Below are positions 39,282 through 47,257 of a stretch of 64,000 nt of DNA, in pieces. The notes beneath the pieces are model-generated. The model searched no databases, was not told where the DNA came from, and worked only from the letters and a program-made list of their open reading frames with translations. Position 1 is the stretch's first letter. The number at the start of each line of letters is the position of its first letter. The translations under genes were made by a program, and so were the position numbers. This stretch comes from Ciceribacter thiooxidans (lineage in GTDB: Bacteria > Pseudomonadota > Alphaproteobacteria > Rhizobiales > Rhizobiaceae), in NCBI RefSeq assembly GCF_014126615.1, contig NZ_CP059896.1:1002501-1066500 (forward strand), read 5' to 3'.

Positions 39282-40334
39282 ATGAACGACGAGACGGTAA
39301 GGCCGCGCAGCAGCTTTCTTCGATGGGGCATTCCGGCCTCCGTCGTCCTGCATCTCGTCTTTGCCGCCGTCCTCTTCTTCGAACTGCCCTTCGAGATGCC
39401 CGCGCCGCAGAAGGAGGAGAGCGTCAGCGTCGAGATCGTGCCGCCGCCGGAAGAGAAAAAGCCGGAGCCGCCGCCTCCTCCGAAGGAAGAGAAGAAGGAA
39501 GAGCCTCCACCGCCTCCGAAAGAGGAGAAGAAGGAAGAACCGCCGCCGCCGAAGCAGGAGGAGAAAAAGGCGGAGCCGCCTCCTGCCGCCGCCGAGGGGC
39601 AGCCGCCGGGCAGGCGCGTACCGATCCCGACGCTGCGCCCGGTCTTTGCCTTCGGCGAGAAGGACAGCGGCCCGCGTGAAGCGCGCGACGGCAATGCCGC
39701 CGAGGAACCGGCGGCGAAGCCTCCCGAGGAGACGCCGAAGACCGAGCCCAAGCCTCCCACCGAAACGGCGGAAAAGGACAAGCCTGCGGCCGGGACGAAG
39801 CCGCAGCCGAAGATTAATCTACCGAAGGCCGACATGGCGGACGAGACGGCGAAGCCCGGCGCCGGTGACCTTGCCGCCGAAACGATCGCCGCGCTCGAGG
39901 AAGCCGCGCCAAAGAGCGCGCCGAACACCGAACCGAAGCCGGATGCACCCGCCAAAACGGACGTGCCGAACGACCTTCCGGAGGTGACGAAGCTCTTTTC
40001 CACCGCGATCACCGACAACCCCGTTGCGAAGACGGCGATGGGCGACATGCCGCGGGACGAGCGCGCCGCCGAGCTCTGCGTGACCGAGTTGCGCGAGCAG
40101 CTCCGCCGCGCCTCGCCGCCTTACCGGCCGGAACTCCTGCCGTCGTTCGGGCTGAAGAAGGGGACAGTGCTCGACGTCCGTAACGCCGCCTTCCGGGCGA
40201 GCGCCCGCTGGTACGAGCTGCAGTTCCGCTGCGAGCTCGACGCCGACGCGATGACCGTGCGCTCCTTCGCCTTCGCGGTCGGCAAGGAAATCCCCCGCAG
40301 CCAATGGAAAAGCCGGGGCTTTCCGGTCTTCTGA
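39282..40334 (+). CDS. DUF930 protein with TonB-like proline-rich spacer
   Basis: The roughly 350-residue product has an N-terminal membrane anchor (residues ~12-37, FLRWGIPASVVLHLVFAAVL), then a long Pro/Glu/Lys-rich spacer with three near-perfect repeats of PPPPPKEEKKEE (39468-39584) and more Pro/Ala/Lys, then a C-terminal DUF930 domain (VLDVRNAAFRASARWYELQFRCELD). The layout mimics TonB/TolA: anchor, stiff periplasmic arm, folded end. The start is uncertain (ATG 39273 or 39282; no clear Shine-Dalgarno). Function is unknown; a link to envelope spanning is inferred. Confidence 0.8.
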   Translation: MNDETVRPRSSFLRWGIPASVVLHLVFAAVLFFELPFEMPAPQKEESVSVEIVPPPEEKKPEPPPPPKEEKKEEPPPPPKEEKKEEPPPPKQEEKKAEPPPAAAEGQPPGRRVPIPTLRPVFAFGEKDSGPREARDGNAAEEPAAKPPEETPKTEPKPPTETAEKDKPAAGTKPQPKINLPKADMADETAKPGAGDLAAETIAALEEAAPKSAPNTEPKPDAPAKTDVPNDLPEVTKLFSTAITDNPVAKTAMGDMPRDERAAELCVTELREQLRRASPPYRPELLPSFGLKKGTVLDVRNAAFRASARWYELQFRCELDADAMTVRSFAFAVGKEIPRSQWKSRGFPVF

Positions 40335-40342
40335 GTCCCTTG

Positions 40343-40948
40343 TTACCCGAGAAGTGCGAGGCGGCCGGCGATCGTCCACATGACGAGCGCGATCACCCCG
40401 TCCAGCAGGCGCCATGCGGACGGTCGCGCGAAGAGCGGGCGTAAGAGGCGCGCGCCGTATCCGAGCGAGAAGAAGAACAGGAAGGAGCCGGCCGCCGCAC
40501 CGAGCCCGAAGGCGGTTTCGCGGCCCGGATACTGCGTCGAGATCGAACCGAGCAACACCACCGTGTCGAGGTAGACGTGCGGATTGAGCCAGGTGAGCGC
40601 AAGGCAGGTCGCGAGCGCCGCGGCAAGGCTCTGCGCCTCGGTGGCGGAGGGGTCGAGGGCGGCGTTGCCGGCGATTGCTGCCCGCAGGCTTTTCAGGCCA
40701 TAGAAGCCGAGAAAGGCGACGCCGCCGAAGCGCAGCGCCGATTCGAGCCAGGGCAGGGCGCCGGCCGTGGCGCGGAAGCCGGAGACGCCGGCCGCGATCA
40801 GTAGGGCGTCGGAGGCGGCACAGGTCAGGCAGATTGCGAAGACGTGCTCCCGCCTCAGCCCCTGACGGAGCACGAAGGCGTTCTGCGCGCCGATCGCGAC
40901 GATCAGGCTGAGGCCGAGGAAGAAACCGGAAATCGCTGCTGTCGTCAT
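40343..40948 (-). CDS. LysE/ArgO-family amino-acid exporter
   Basis: This 201-residue, six-helix membrane protein is of the LysE/ArgO type, exporting basic amino acids such as arginine and lysine. It contains the family start GFFLGLSLIVAIGAQNAFVLRQGL and the helix-4 NPHVYLDTVVLLG motif. It is divergent from an ArgP-type LysR gene (91-bp gap), the same pairing as argO-argP in E. coli, so induction by intracellular arginine or lysine is likely. Confidence 0.92.
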   Translation of the reverse strand: MTTAAISGFFLGLSLIVAIGAQNAFVLRQGLRREHVFAICLTCAASDALLIAAGVSGFRATAGALPWLESALRFGGVAFLGFYGLKSLRAAIAGNAALDPSATEAQSLAAALATCLALTWLNPHVYLDTVVLLGSISTQYPGRETAFGLGAAAGSFLFFFSLGYGARLLRPLFARPSAWRLLDGVIALVMWTIAGRLALLG

Positions 40949-41040
40949 CGGACCTCTCTGTCAGAAATGGTCTTTGACTACGCCTCGGCGAACGATTAGA
41001 GAAATTAAATATTCGGCGATTGGATAAGGAAAATTCATCA

Positions 41041-41931
41041 ATGATGGACTATGCGTTGCTGGACGCGCTTGCAACCGTTCTGCGCGCCGGGAGTTTCGAG
41101 AAGGCCGCGCGCCTTCTCGGCCTGACGCCTTCGGCGGTGTCGCAGCGGATAAAACTCCTCGAGGAACGTCTCGGTGTCGTGCTCGTCGTCCGCGGCCAGC
41201 CCTGTACGGCGACGCCCGCCGGCCAGAAACTCTTCCGCCACGCTGAAGAGGTGGCGCTGCTCGAAAACAGCCTGCGCGAAGAGATGGGCATCGCCGGTAT
41301 CGCCGCCGAACGTCCGAGCATCCGCATCGCCGTCAACGCCGACAGCCTGGCGACCTGGTTCGTGCCGGCCATGGCGGCAGTCGACGACTGCCTGTTCGAT
41401 CTCGTGCTCGACGACCAGGACCACAGTGCCGAGTGGCTGCGCCGTGGCGAGGTGCGCGCGGCCGTCACCGGCGACAGCGGTGCGGTCCAGGGCTGCGACA
41501 GCCGTCCGCTCGGGGCGCTGCGCTATCTCGCGACGGCAAGCCCCGCCTTCGTCCGGCGCTGGTTCCCCGACGGCGTGACGCCTGAAGCACTCGCAGCTGC
41601 ACCCTGCCTTACGTTCAACGCCAAGGACATGCTGCAGGCGCGCTGGATCGGAAAGGTTTTCGGAGAGTCGGTCGCCACGCCGACCCACTGGCTGCCCTCG
41701 TCCGAGGCCTTCGTCGACGCGACGCGCGCCGGCATCGGCTGGGGCATGAATCCGGAGATGCTGGTGCGCGACCTGATCGCCGAAGGCAGGCTGGTGCCGC
41801 TCGTCGCGGATGCACCTTATGACGTGCCGCTCTATTGGCACTGGAGCCGCTCGGTGCAGCCGGCGATCCGCGGCATCACCGCGGCGGTGGTGCAGGCGGC
41901 CGCGGCCGTCCTGCTGCCGGCGGAGACTTGA
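41041..41931 (+). CDS. ArgP-type LysR regulator of the exporter
   Basis: This 296-residue LysR protein belongs to the ArgP/IciA/LysG subgroup, whose members control the LysE/ArgO exporter in response to basic amino acids. The HTH is GSFEKAARLLGLTPSAVSQRIKLLEERLG (in parts). The effector domain has WHWSRSVQPAIRGITAAV near the end. AAGGA lies 10 bases upstream of ATG 41041, which is preferred to the ATG at 41020. It is divergent from the exporter gene that it presumably activates. Confidence 0.92.
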   Translation: MMDYALLDALATVLRAGSFEKAARLLGLTPSAVSQRIKLLEERLGVVLVVRGQPCTATPAGQKLFRHAEEVALLENSLREEMGIAGIAAERPSIRIAVNADSLATWFVPAMAAVDDCLFDLVLDDQDHSAEWLRRGEVRAAVTGDSGAVQGCDSRPLGALRYLATASPAFVRRWFPDGVTPEALAAAPCLTFNAKDMLQARWIGKVFGESVATPTHWLPSSEAFVDATRAGIGWGMNPEMLVRDLIAEGRLVPLVADAPYDVPLYWHWSRSVQPAIRGITAAVVQAAAAVLLPAET

Positions 41932-42008
41932 GCGCCGCCACCCCTTGCCGCGGTGACGATCGCGCGCTAACTCCTCGGAACGGGTAGAGGAAGCGGGGGA
42001 GAAGAAAG

Positions 42009-42386
42009 ATGCGCCTCAAGAGCCAGATCGATGCCAGCCTCGCGGCGCTCAACCGCCGCGATTTCGACGCCCTGATGGGGCTGATCGACGACGATGCGGC
42101 ACTCGACATGCCGGACGGCAGCCGGGTGATCGGGGCCGATTCGATCCGCAACACGCTCGCAGCCTTCGTCCTCGGCCGCGACATCCGTCTTTCCGACATC
42201 GTGGTGATGACCGGCGAGGCGGATCTCCGTGGCGCTGCCGAGGTTACGCTTTCGGCCGTCGTCAAGGCAGAGCCCGGCGAGGACGAACCGGAGAAGGGAC
42301 GGGTTTCGTTCCCGGCGATCTTCGTCTTCGAACGGGACGACGGGCCGTTCCAGAGAATCAGCCTGTTCTCGGCGACGCCGCTCTGA
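42009..42386 (+). CDS. NTF2-like (SnoaL-type) protein
   Basis: This 125-residue protein has the cone-shaped NTF2-like fold: LAALNRRDFDALMGLIDDDAALDMPDGSRVIG is the typical helix-strand opening, ending in FVFERDDGPFQRISLF. Members bind or turn over small hydrophobic ligands; substrate unknown. It has a GGGGGAG-like Shine-Dalgarno and is convergent with the HbpS-like gene (6 bp apart). Confidence 0.8.
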   Translation: MRLKSQIDASLAALNRRDFDALMGLIDDDAALDMPDGSRVIGADSIRNTLAAFVLGRDIRLSDIVVMTGEADLRGAAEVTLSAVVKAEPGEDEPEKGRVSFPAIFVFERDDGPFQRISLFSATPL

Positions 42387-42392
42387 GGCGAC

Positions 42393-42860
42393 TTACGACA
42401 GATAGTCTTCAAGGACGTTGACGATCATCGCGTGGTCTTCCGCCGAGGCGAGGCCGGAGACGGTGATCGCAGCGACGACTCCGGTGCCGGTGACGCGGAC
42501 CGGAAAGCTGCCGCCGTGGCAGGCGTAGTCGAGCGGATCGAAGCCGTGGTCGGGACCGAGCGCGCGGCCCTTGAGGCGGTAGCTTTCGCCGACGCGCATC
42601 GATGACTTGTGCATCCTGAGCGTCACGTTGCTCTTGCGCCGCGCCCAGTGGTCGTTGTCGGGCGACGAGCCGGGGAGCGCAGCATGGAAGAGGGTGCGGT
42701 CCGGCGTGCGGATGTCGATCACCACCGGGGCTTCGTCCTGCCGCGCGGCCCGGACCAGCCGCTCGCCGACCTCGTAGGCCACCGTCTCGTCGAAGGCCGA
42801 GAAGACGAGCGCTTTCTCCTGCGCCTCGAGTGTGTCGATCAGGCTGGTGTCCGTGCTCAT
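42393..42860 (-). CDS. HbpS/GlcG-like UPF0303 protein
   Basis: This 155-residue protein of the HbpS-like/UPF0303 (YBR137W) family shows VVIDIRTPDRTLFHAALPGSSPDN near residue 45 and the conserved YACHGGSFPVRVTGTGVVAAITVSGL part. Relatives bind haem or cobalamin, but many are uncharacterised. ATG 42860 with GAGGAG upstream is clearly right; the longer ORF to 43394 overlaps yjbQ antisense. It is divergent from yjbQ. Confidence 0.88.
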   Translation of the reverse strand: MSTDTSLIDTLEAQEKALVFSAFDETVAYEVGERLVRAARQDEAPVVIDIRTPDRTLFHAALPGSSPDNDHWARRKSNVTLRMHKSSMRVGESYRLKGRALGPDHGFDPLDYACHGGSFPVRVTGTGVVAAITVSGLASAEDHAMIVNVLEDYLS

Positions 42861-42959
42861 GGCGTGCTCCTCTACTGGGCTTGACGGCTGCCGCGGACCT
42901 TGCGGCGACGGGGCCTCGAATGTCAAATGCGTCCGTGCCGGCCGAAGAGGGAGGCGAAC

Positions 42960-43379
42960 ATGCCGCAGACCATTCTCACCATCGCGACCTCGGGGCAGGG
43001 GCTCTACGAGTTCACCGAAGAGGCGCGCCGTTTCGTTTCCGGCCACGGCGGCGAGGGCCTGCTGACGCTCTTCGTCCGCCACACCTCCTGCTCGCTGCTG
43101 ATCCAGGAAAACGCCGACCCTTCCGTGCAGGACGACCTCACCCGCTTCCTGCGCCGGCTGGTGCCGCCGGCCGACGATCCCTCGATGCGCTGGGTGACCC
43201 ACGACAGCGAAGGGCCGGACGACATGCCGGCGCATATCAAGGCGGCGCTGACGCCGGTCTCGCTCTCGGTGCCGGTGAACGACGGCCGGCTGCTCCTCGG
43301 CACCTGGCAGGGCATCTATCTCTTCGAGCACCGCGACCGGCCGCACCGGCGTTCGGTCGTTCTGCACCTTTCCCCCTGA
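42960..43379 (+). CDS. yjbQ: YjbQ-family (UPF0047) secondary thiamine-phosphate synthase-like enzyme
   Basis: This 139-residue small enzyme of the YjbQ/UPF0047 family has the conserved FVRHTSCSLLIQENADPSVQDDL (in parts, near residue 38) and the C-terminal GTWQGIYLFEHRDRPHRR segment. Homologues show weak thiamin-phosphate synthase activity and are widespread; the true role is open. ATG 42960 follows AGAGGGAGG. The HbpS-like gene is divergent. Confidence 0.93.
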   Translation: MPQTILTIATSGQGLYEFTEEARRFVSGHGGEGLLTLFVRHTSCSLLIQENADPSVQDDLTRFLRRLVPPADDPSMRWVTHDSEGPDDMPAHIKAALTPVSLSVPVNDGRLLLGTWQGIYLFEHRDRPHRRSVVLHLSP

Positions 43380-43513
43380 TTTCCGCTGTCCCACCGATGA
43401 ACGGCACGTGAACGGCGGGTTCTGACGGCGTTCAGCCAGGCGCGGCTATCGTCTTCCCAATCGACAGGCAAACGGAACCCGAGGGTTCCGCGCCACTGAC
43501 CAAGGAGGAAGAC

Positions 43514-43900
43514 ATGCGCAACATTCTCGCAAAGGCAGGCGTCGCGGCCCTCATCGCCCTCGGCGCGGTTTCTGCGACGGCCGGTTCCGCCGCAGCAGGC
43601 GCGGATTTCGGCGTCGGCATCTATATCGGCGAACCCGGCTACTATCCCGGCGAGCGTTACGGCTGGCGCGATTCCCGTGACCGCTACGAGCGCCATCATC
43701 GCCACGACCGTTACGAGCGGCGCCAGTACCGGCCCTGCAATCCCCGCCGCGCGGTGGAAAAGGCCCGCTGGAACGGCCTTCGTCATGCCCATGTCCGGCG
43801 GGTGACGCAGCGCAGTGTGGTCGTCTCCGGCTATCGCTACGGCGAACGCGACCGGATGGTCTTCGCCAACGTGCGTGGCTGCCCGATCACCCGCTACTGA
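43514..43900 (+). CDS. Secreted Arg/Tyr/His-rich small protein
   Basis: This 128-residue protein has a clear Sec signal peptide (MRNILAKAGVAALIALGAVS, cleavage near residue 28 after SAAA), then a mature part full of Arg, Tyr and His (RYERHHRHDRYERRQYR), and two cysteines (PCNPRR and RGCPI) that could form a disulfide. It has a strong AAGGAGG Shine-Dalgarno. I recognise no named domain; similar small periplasmic proteins occur across Rhizobiales. It is followed by a strong terminator, so it forms its own unit. Confidence 0.85.
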   Translation: MRNILAKAGVAALIALGAVSATAGSAAAGADFGVGIYIGEPGYYPGERYGWRDSRDRYERHHRHDRYERRQYRPCNPRRAVEKARWNGLRHAHVRRVTQRSVVVSGYRYGERDRMVFANVRGCPITRY

Positions 43901-43927
43901 TCGCGCGCCCGCACCGCTGGGGGCGCC

Positions 43928-43980
43928 GGCCGCTCCTGCCCCGGGTCAGGTCCGGGCAGGGGCGGCCGTTCGCATTTTTT
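43928..43980 (+). terminator. Terminator after the secreted small protein
   Basis: A 14-bp stem (43928-43941 with 43954-43967, one T-G pair) has a 12-nt loop and is followed after GTTCGCA by six T. It lies between convergent genes. Confidence 0.75.
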
Positions 43981-43984
43981 CGGT

Positions 43985-44725
43985 CTACTGCTTGATCGCG
44001 TAGGTGATGTTGACGGTCACGCTGTAGCTGTTCTCGCCGGCCTCTATCGGCGCCGGTGCCCCGGCGATCATGTCCTTCTCCATGGCGGCGCGGAACATCG
44101 GTTGCGGCATCGGCCGGGCGAAGTTCTCGCTGATCTCCACCACACGGCCGAGCGTCACACCGGCGGCTTCGGCGAGCGTCTTCGCCTTGGCGATCGCCTC
44201 GGCGGCGGCGGCCTTGCGGGCCTCGCTGATCGCGGCATCCGGCTTGTCGTTGGTGAAGACGATGCTGCCGCCCTGGTTGACGCCGAGCCGCACCGACTGG
44301 TCGATGATCGCGCCGAGCTTGCCGAGATCGCGGACCCGCACCGTCAGCCCGTTGGTTACCGCATAGCCGATGATCTCCGGTTCGCGGATCTGCTCATCGT
44401 CGTTGCGGTCGCGGTAGCGCGGCGTCACGGAGAAATCCCTGGTCTGCAGGTCGCGGGCCTCGATGCCGCCCGCCTTCAGCTCGGCGATGACCTTGCCCAT
44501 CGCCTCGGTGTTGGCGGCGAGCGCCTCGGCTGCGGTCGGCGCCTCGCGCAGGACGCTCAAGGAAAGGACCGCGAGATCGGGCGCCAGTTTCGCCTCGCCT
44601 TCGCCGGAAACGATGATGGTGGCTTCGCGCAGCTTTTCCTCATCGGCGAAAGCGGCGACGGGGGAAAGCGTGGTGGCGCAGGCGAGCGCCGCGAAGGCGA
44701 GGGAAGGCAGGATACGGCTCGTCAT
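43985..44725 (-). CDS. SIMPL-domain (DUF541) periplasmic protein
   Basis: This 246-residue protein has a Sec signal peptide (residues 1-27, ending AAFA) and a SIMPL/DUF541 domain: IIVSGEGEAKLAPDLAVLSLSV at the start and SYSVTVNITYAI at the end, the two hallmark strands. Relatives such as E. coli YggE reduce oxidative stress; the mechanism is not known. It is convergent with the secreted small protein gene and upstream of the tRNA region. Confidence 0.92.
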   Translation of the reverse strand: MTSRILPSLAFAALACATTLSPVAAFADEEKLREATIIVSGEGEAKLAPDLAVLSLSVLREAPTAAEALAANTEAMGKVIAELKAGGIEARDLQTRDFSVTPRYRDRNDDEQIREPEIIGYAVTNGLTVRVRDLGKLGAIIDQSVRLGVNQGGSIVFTNDKPDAAISEARKAAAAEAIAKAKTLAEAAGVTLGRVVEISENFARPMPQPMFRAAMEKDMIAGAPAPIEAGENSYSVTVNITYAIKQ

Positions 44726-44783
44726 CGTCTAGTCCTCTGGTTGATCGGTCCCTTCGCATAGCGTGATGGCGGGTGATTGTGTA

Positions 44784-44800
44784 GCCATTGCGGCAATGGC
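44784..44800. repeat. 8+8-bp inverted repeat between SIMPL gene and tRNA
   Basis: GCCATTGC-G-GCAATGGC lies in the intergenic stretch upstream of the tRNA gene. It could be an operator; nothing else supports it. Confidence 0.35.
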
Positions 44801-44874
44801 TTGTCGCCTCCACCGAATTGCGTTAGAGCGGACCTAGCCGGCGGGGACCATTGCCGCCGGCGGCGCCTGGCGCC

Positions 44875-44950
44875 GGGCCTGTAGCTCAATGGTCAGAGCC
44901 GGCGGCTCATAACCGCTTGGTTGGGGGTTCGAGTCCCTCCGGGCCCACCA
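44875..44950 (+). tRNA. tRNA-Ile(CAU)
   Basis: This 76-nt gene with encoded CCA pairs GGGCCTG with CGGGCCC in the acceptor stem (one T-G pair). It has a D arm, a CTCATAA anticodon loop with anticodon CAT, and a TTCGAGT T-loop. The anticodon arm and variable region (ACTCATAA-like, TTGGTT) follow the tRNA-Ile2 pattern rather than either methionine tRNA, so the wobble C should be modified to lysidine by TilS to read AUA. Open frames across it are artefacts. Confidence 0.88.
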
Positions 44951-45484
44951 TTTTTCTTTCTTTGCCGTCGTCATCTTCTTTTTGGCAGACACTTTCCGCC
45001 GCCATCGCAACGGCTCACCGCAATCCGTGTCTTTTTCAGATTGTCAAAAACCGCTCAGGCTTCGCCGCCGGTCGGGATCGCTCCCTCCGGGTCGGTCACC
45101 TCAGTCTCGGACGCGGCGCCGCGAGGGGCCTGTCAGAGTATAAGTAAGTGGCTCCTTGCGGCGCCCCGTTCGGCGTTCTTGCCCACTGCATGCGTCTCTC
45201 TGGCATGGCGGCGCCTTTGCCGGGACTTGACGTCTCGACATCGGCCGGCGCGGATCGGCGTCGAGCGCGCATCCGTCCGGTGACGGACCTTCGCTGACGC
45301 CTGGCCGGTGGCCCGGGAAGATCCCGCCGGATGGTACCGTCCGGCCTGACCCTCGCCGGCAGATGGAGGAGCGGCATTTGCGCCGGCCCGATCCACCCCG
45401 CCGTCTTTTCGCCGGGGGGCTTTTTCAAGCTCCCGGGCGCCTGTCTGTGTGCCTCTGAGGCACGCCCGCGTTAGCGGCGGTGAC

Positions 45485-45510
45485 GGCGAGCCGGTCCGGA
45501 CCGTCTCGCC
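45485..45510. repeat. 26-bp inverted repeat
   Basis: Two 13-bp arms (beginning GGCGAGCC and ending CTCGCC) match with one mismatch; the centre is the palindrome CGGTCCGGACCG. It lies in non-coding DNA. Confidence 0.5.
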
Positions 45511-45739
45511 TTCCGCCTCCCGCGGGGGGAGACCGTTGCAGCGGCCGGGGTTTTCGACCTGCGACAGTCGTCGACCCCGGCGCCGGTCCCGCCTCGCCAG
45601 ACTTCGCATGGTCCGGTGTATCCGATGGCGGAACGGGGTGATTCTACGACAGGTCGGGAGAGGGTGAACGAAAATGGGGGGTGGGACTTGATTTTGTTGG
45701 GGAATTTTTGCCGAAACCCCGCAGTGGGGCGGTTTTCGT

Positions 45740-45877
45740 CTTCTCCCCAGCGGGGAGAAGGTGGCCGAAGGCCGGATGAGGGGGAACATCGTTCGCCCTC
45801 GCCAGATCGTTTGCGCGGTGCCACCCCGCCCCCTCATCGCCTCGCTCCGCTCGGCACTTCTCCCCGCTGGGGAGAAG
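45740..45877. repeat. Pair of palindromic elements in inverted orientation
   Basis: Hairpin A (45740-45760) is CTTCTCCCC-AGC-GGGGAGAAG followed by GGATGAGGGGG. Hairpin B (45857-45877) is CTTCTCCCC-GCT-GGGGAGAAG preceded by CCCCCTCATC (45829-45838). The second is the reverse complement of the first, so together they make a composite element of about 140 bp. The same hairpin core recurs at 50890-50913. Confidence 0.7.
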
Positions 45878-46075
45878 AGGGAGCACGCGGCGACGCCGCA
45901 GGCACGGCCGGTCTTCGAGCGCGAGGAGAGAGACGCGGCGGGGCTCACCCTCCCCTTGAGGCGTGGTTCGAAGAACGGGTTGAGACACGCGGCTCAACCC
46001 GGAGGACCGCAGGTCCGGGGTGGGGTGAACCTCCGCGGATGCCGAGCTGTCACCCCCACCCGCGCGTTCCGCGCG

Positions 46076-46178
46076 ACCTCCCCCCTCAAGGGGGAGGTGG
46101 GAGGGCCTCGCCACCGCAATCGATTCACCGGATCGATTGCTTCGCTTTGCGAACCGCGCCTCACCCCCGCTTGCGGGG
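46076..46178. repeat. Further GC-rich palindromes of the same region
   Basis: Three hairpins are seen: ACCTCCCCC/GGGGGAGGT (46076-46098), a 9+9 repeat GCAATCGAT/ATCGATTGC (46116-46140) and CCCCGC-TT-GCGGGG (46165-46178). They look like remnants of additional repeat copies. Confidence 0.5.
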
Positions 46179-46228
46179 AGAAGGGACAAGCGGCACCGCC
46201 GCCATTGGCGGTCGGGGTCTTCGAACTG

Positions 46229-46342
46229 TCAGGAAAAGGCCAGCACGGGGGCCGAGATGATGAAAAGGCCGACCACGGTGATTGCCGCCAGTTTCAGTCT
46301 CCGGATACGCCGGGTACGTACGCCACTCCAATCATACGCCAT
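46229..46342 (-). CDS. 37-residue single-pass membrane peptide
   Basis: ATG 46342 to TGA 46229 encodes 37 residues: a short hydrophilic start (MAYDWSGVRTRRIRRLK), with five arginines and a lysine, and then one hydrophobic helix (LAAITVVGLFIISAPVLAF). GAGGA lies about 8 bases upstream of the start. The positive-inside layout predicts N-in, C-out in the inner membrane. It is too short for routine gene callers, but coding order, start site and helix make it a credible gene. Function unknown; the neighbouring ABC export operon is divergent. Confidence 0.65.
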   Translation of the reverse strand: MAYDWSGVRTRRIRRLKLAAITVVGLFIISAPVLAFS

Positions 46343-46542
46343 CACAGATCCTCATGATCAGTCTGCACGACAGGGCTGCATTCGCGGTTGGCGAGTATGC
46401 CCATAAACAGTGTTTCCTGCAAGAAGGTCGTACACGGTCGAACTGGTGCGGAGCTTTCCTGCGGGCGGTCCGCCGTTGATATTTGTCAACGCGAGGCCAC
46501 CAGCCCTCCTTTATGGTCGCGCCACATGTTGTAAGGTGAGCC

Positions 46543-47250
46543 ATGGCCGAGCCACTCTTCCTCGTTGAAAACGTCACCAAGTCGTACCGGACGGGCGACG
46601 TGGAGGTTAAGGCCTTGCGTGGCATCAACCTCACCCTCGAAGGCGGCGAAATCGTCGTCATGCTCGGGCCGTCCGGCAGCGGCAAGTCGACGCTTCTCAA
46701 CATCATGGGCGGGCTCGACCAGGCGACCTCCGGCCGGGTCCGCTTCGCCGACCACGAGCTGACGAGCCTCTCCGAGCGGCAGTTGACGCTCTACCGACGC
46801 GACCATGTTGGCTTCGTCTTCCAGTTCTACAACCTGATCCCGAGCCTCACCGCCTGGGAAAACGTCGCCCTCGTCACCGAGATATCGCGCAATCCGATGG
46901 AGCCCGGCGAGGCGCTGGAGATGGTGGGGCTCAAAGAGCGGATGGACCATTTCCCGGCGCAGCTTTCCGGCGGTGAGCAGCAGCGGGTGGCGATCGCCCG
47001 GGCGATCGCCAAGCGCCCGGAGGTGCTGCTCTGCGACGAGCCGACGGGGGCGCTCGACTCGAAGACCGGCATTCTGGTCCTCGAAGCGCTCTGCCGGATC
47101 AACGAGGAACTGAAGACGACGACGGCGATCATCACCCACAACGCGGCGATCCGGCAGATCGCCCATCGCGTGCTCACCTTCCACGACGGCCGGATCTCCG
47201 AGACGGTCGTCAATACTGAACGCCTGCCGCCCTCCGCCGTGGTCTGGTGA
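46543..47250 (+). CDS. ABC transporter ATP-binding protein (MacB/LolD type)
   Basis: This 235-residue ATPase has Walker [10 protein letters not shown] (residues 42-50), signature LSGGEQQR (141-148) and Walker B VLLCDEP with Asp165/Glu166. The FtsX-type Q-loop [18 protein letters not shown] is characteristic of the LolD/MacB branch. It is the first gene of an operon with an FtsX-like permease (7-bp gap) and a membrane-fusion protein. The set is likely a MacAB-like system exporting a peptide, lipid or antibiotic; the outer-membrane TolC partner is elsewhere. Confidence 0.94.
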   Translation: MAEPLFLVENVTKSYRTGDVEVKALRGINLTLEGGEIVVMLGPSGSGKSTLLNIMGGLDQATSGRVRFADHELTSLSERQLTLYRRDHVGFVFQFYNLIPSLTAWENVALVTEISRNPMEPGEALEMVGLKERMDHFPAQLSGGEQQRVAIARAIAKRPEVLLCDEPTGALDSKTGILVLEALCRINEELKTTTAIITHNAAIRQIAHRVLTFHDGRISETVVNTERLPPSAVVW

Positions 47251-47257
47251 GGCGCCG

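Larger units (their letters stand above)
44951..46228. other. 1.3-kb non-coding, repeat-rich region
   Basis: There is no convincing gene on either strand: open frames are arginine/proline-rich, overlap on opposite strands and have no ribosome binding sites. The first ~700 bases are GC rich with a 26-bp near-perfect inverted repeat at 45485-45510. From 45735 to 46180 it is packed with palindromic elements (see repeat entries). The DNA straight after the tRNA is T rich, consistent with tRNA transcript termination. A tRNA 3' end next to a gene-free region is a common place for past integrations, but no integrase remains. Confidence 0.6.

Noticed and set aside
44851..45147. Open frame covering tRNA-Ile(CAU)
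   Set aside because: Overlaps a well-folded tRNA and has the typical SGPTI-like artefact peptide from tRNA 3' ends.
45133..45948. 271-residue minus-strand open frame in the repeat region
   Set aside because: Crosses palindromic repeats and has low-complexity Arg/Pro composition; opposite-strand frames are equally open.
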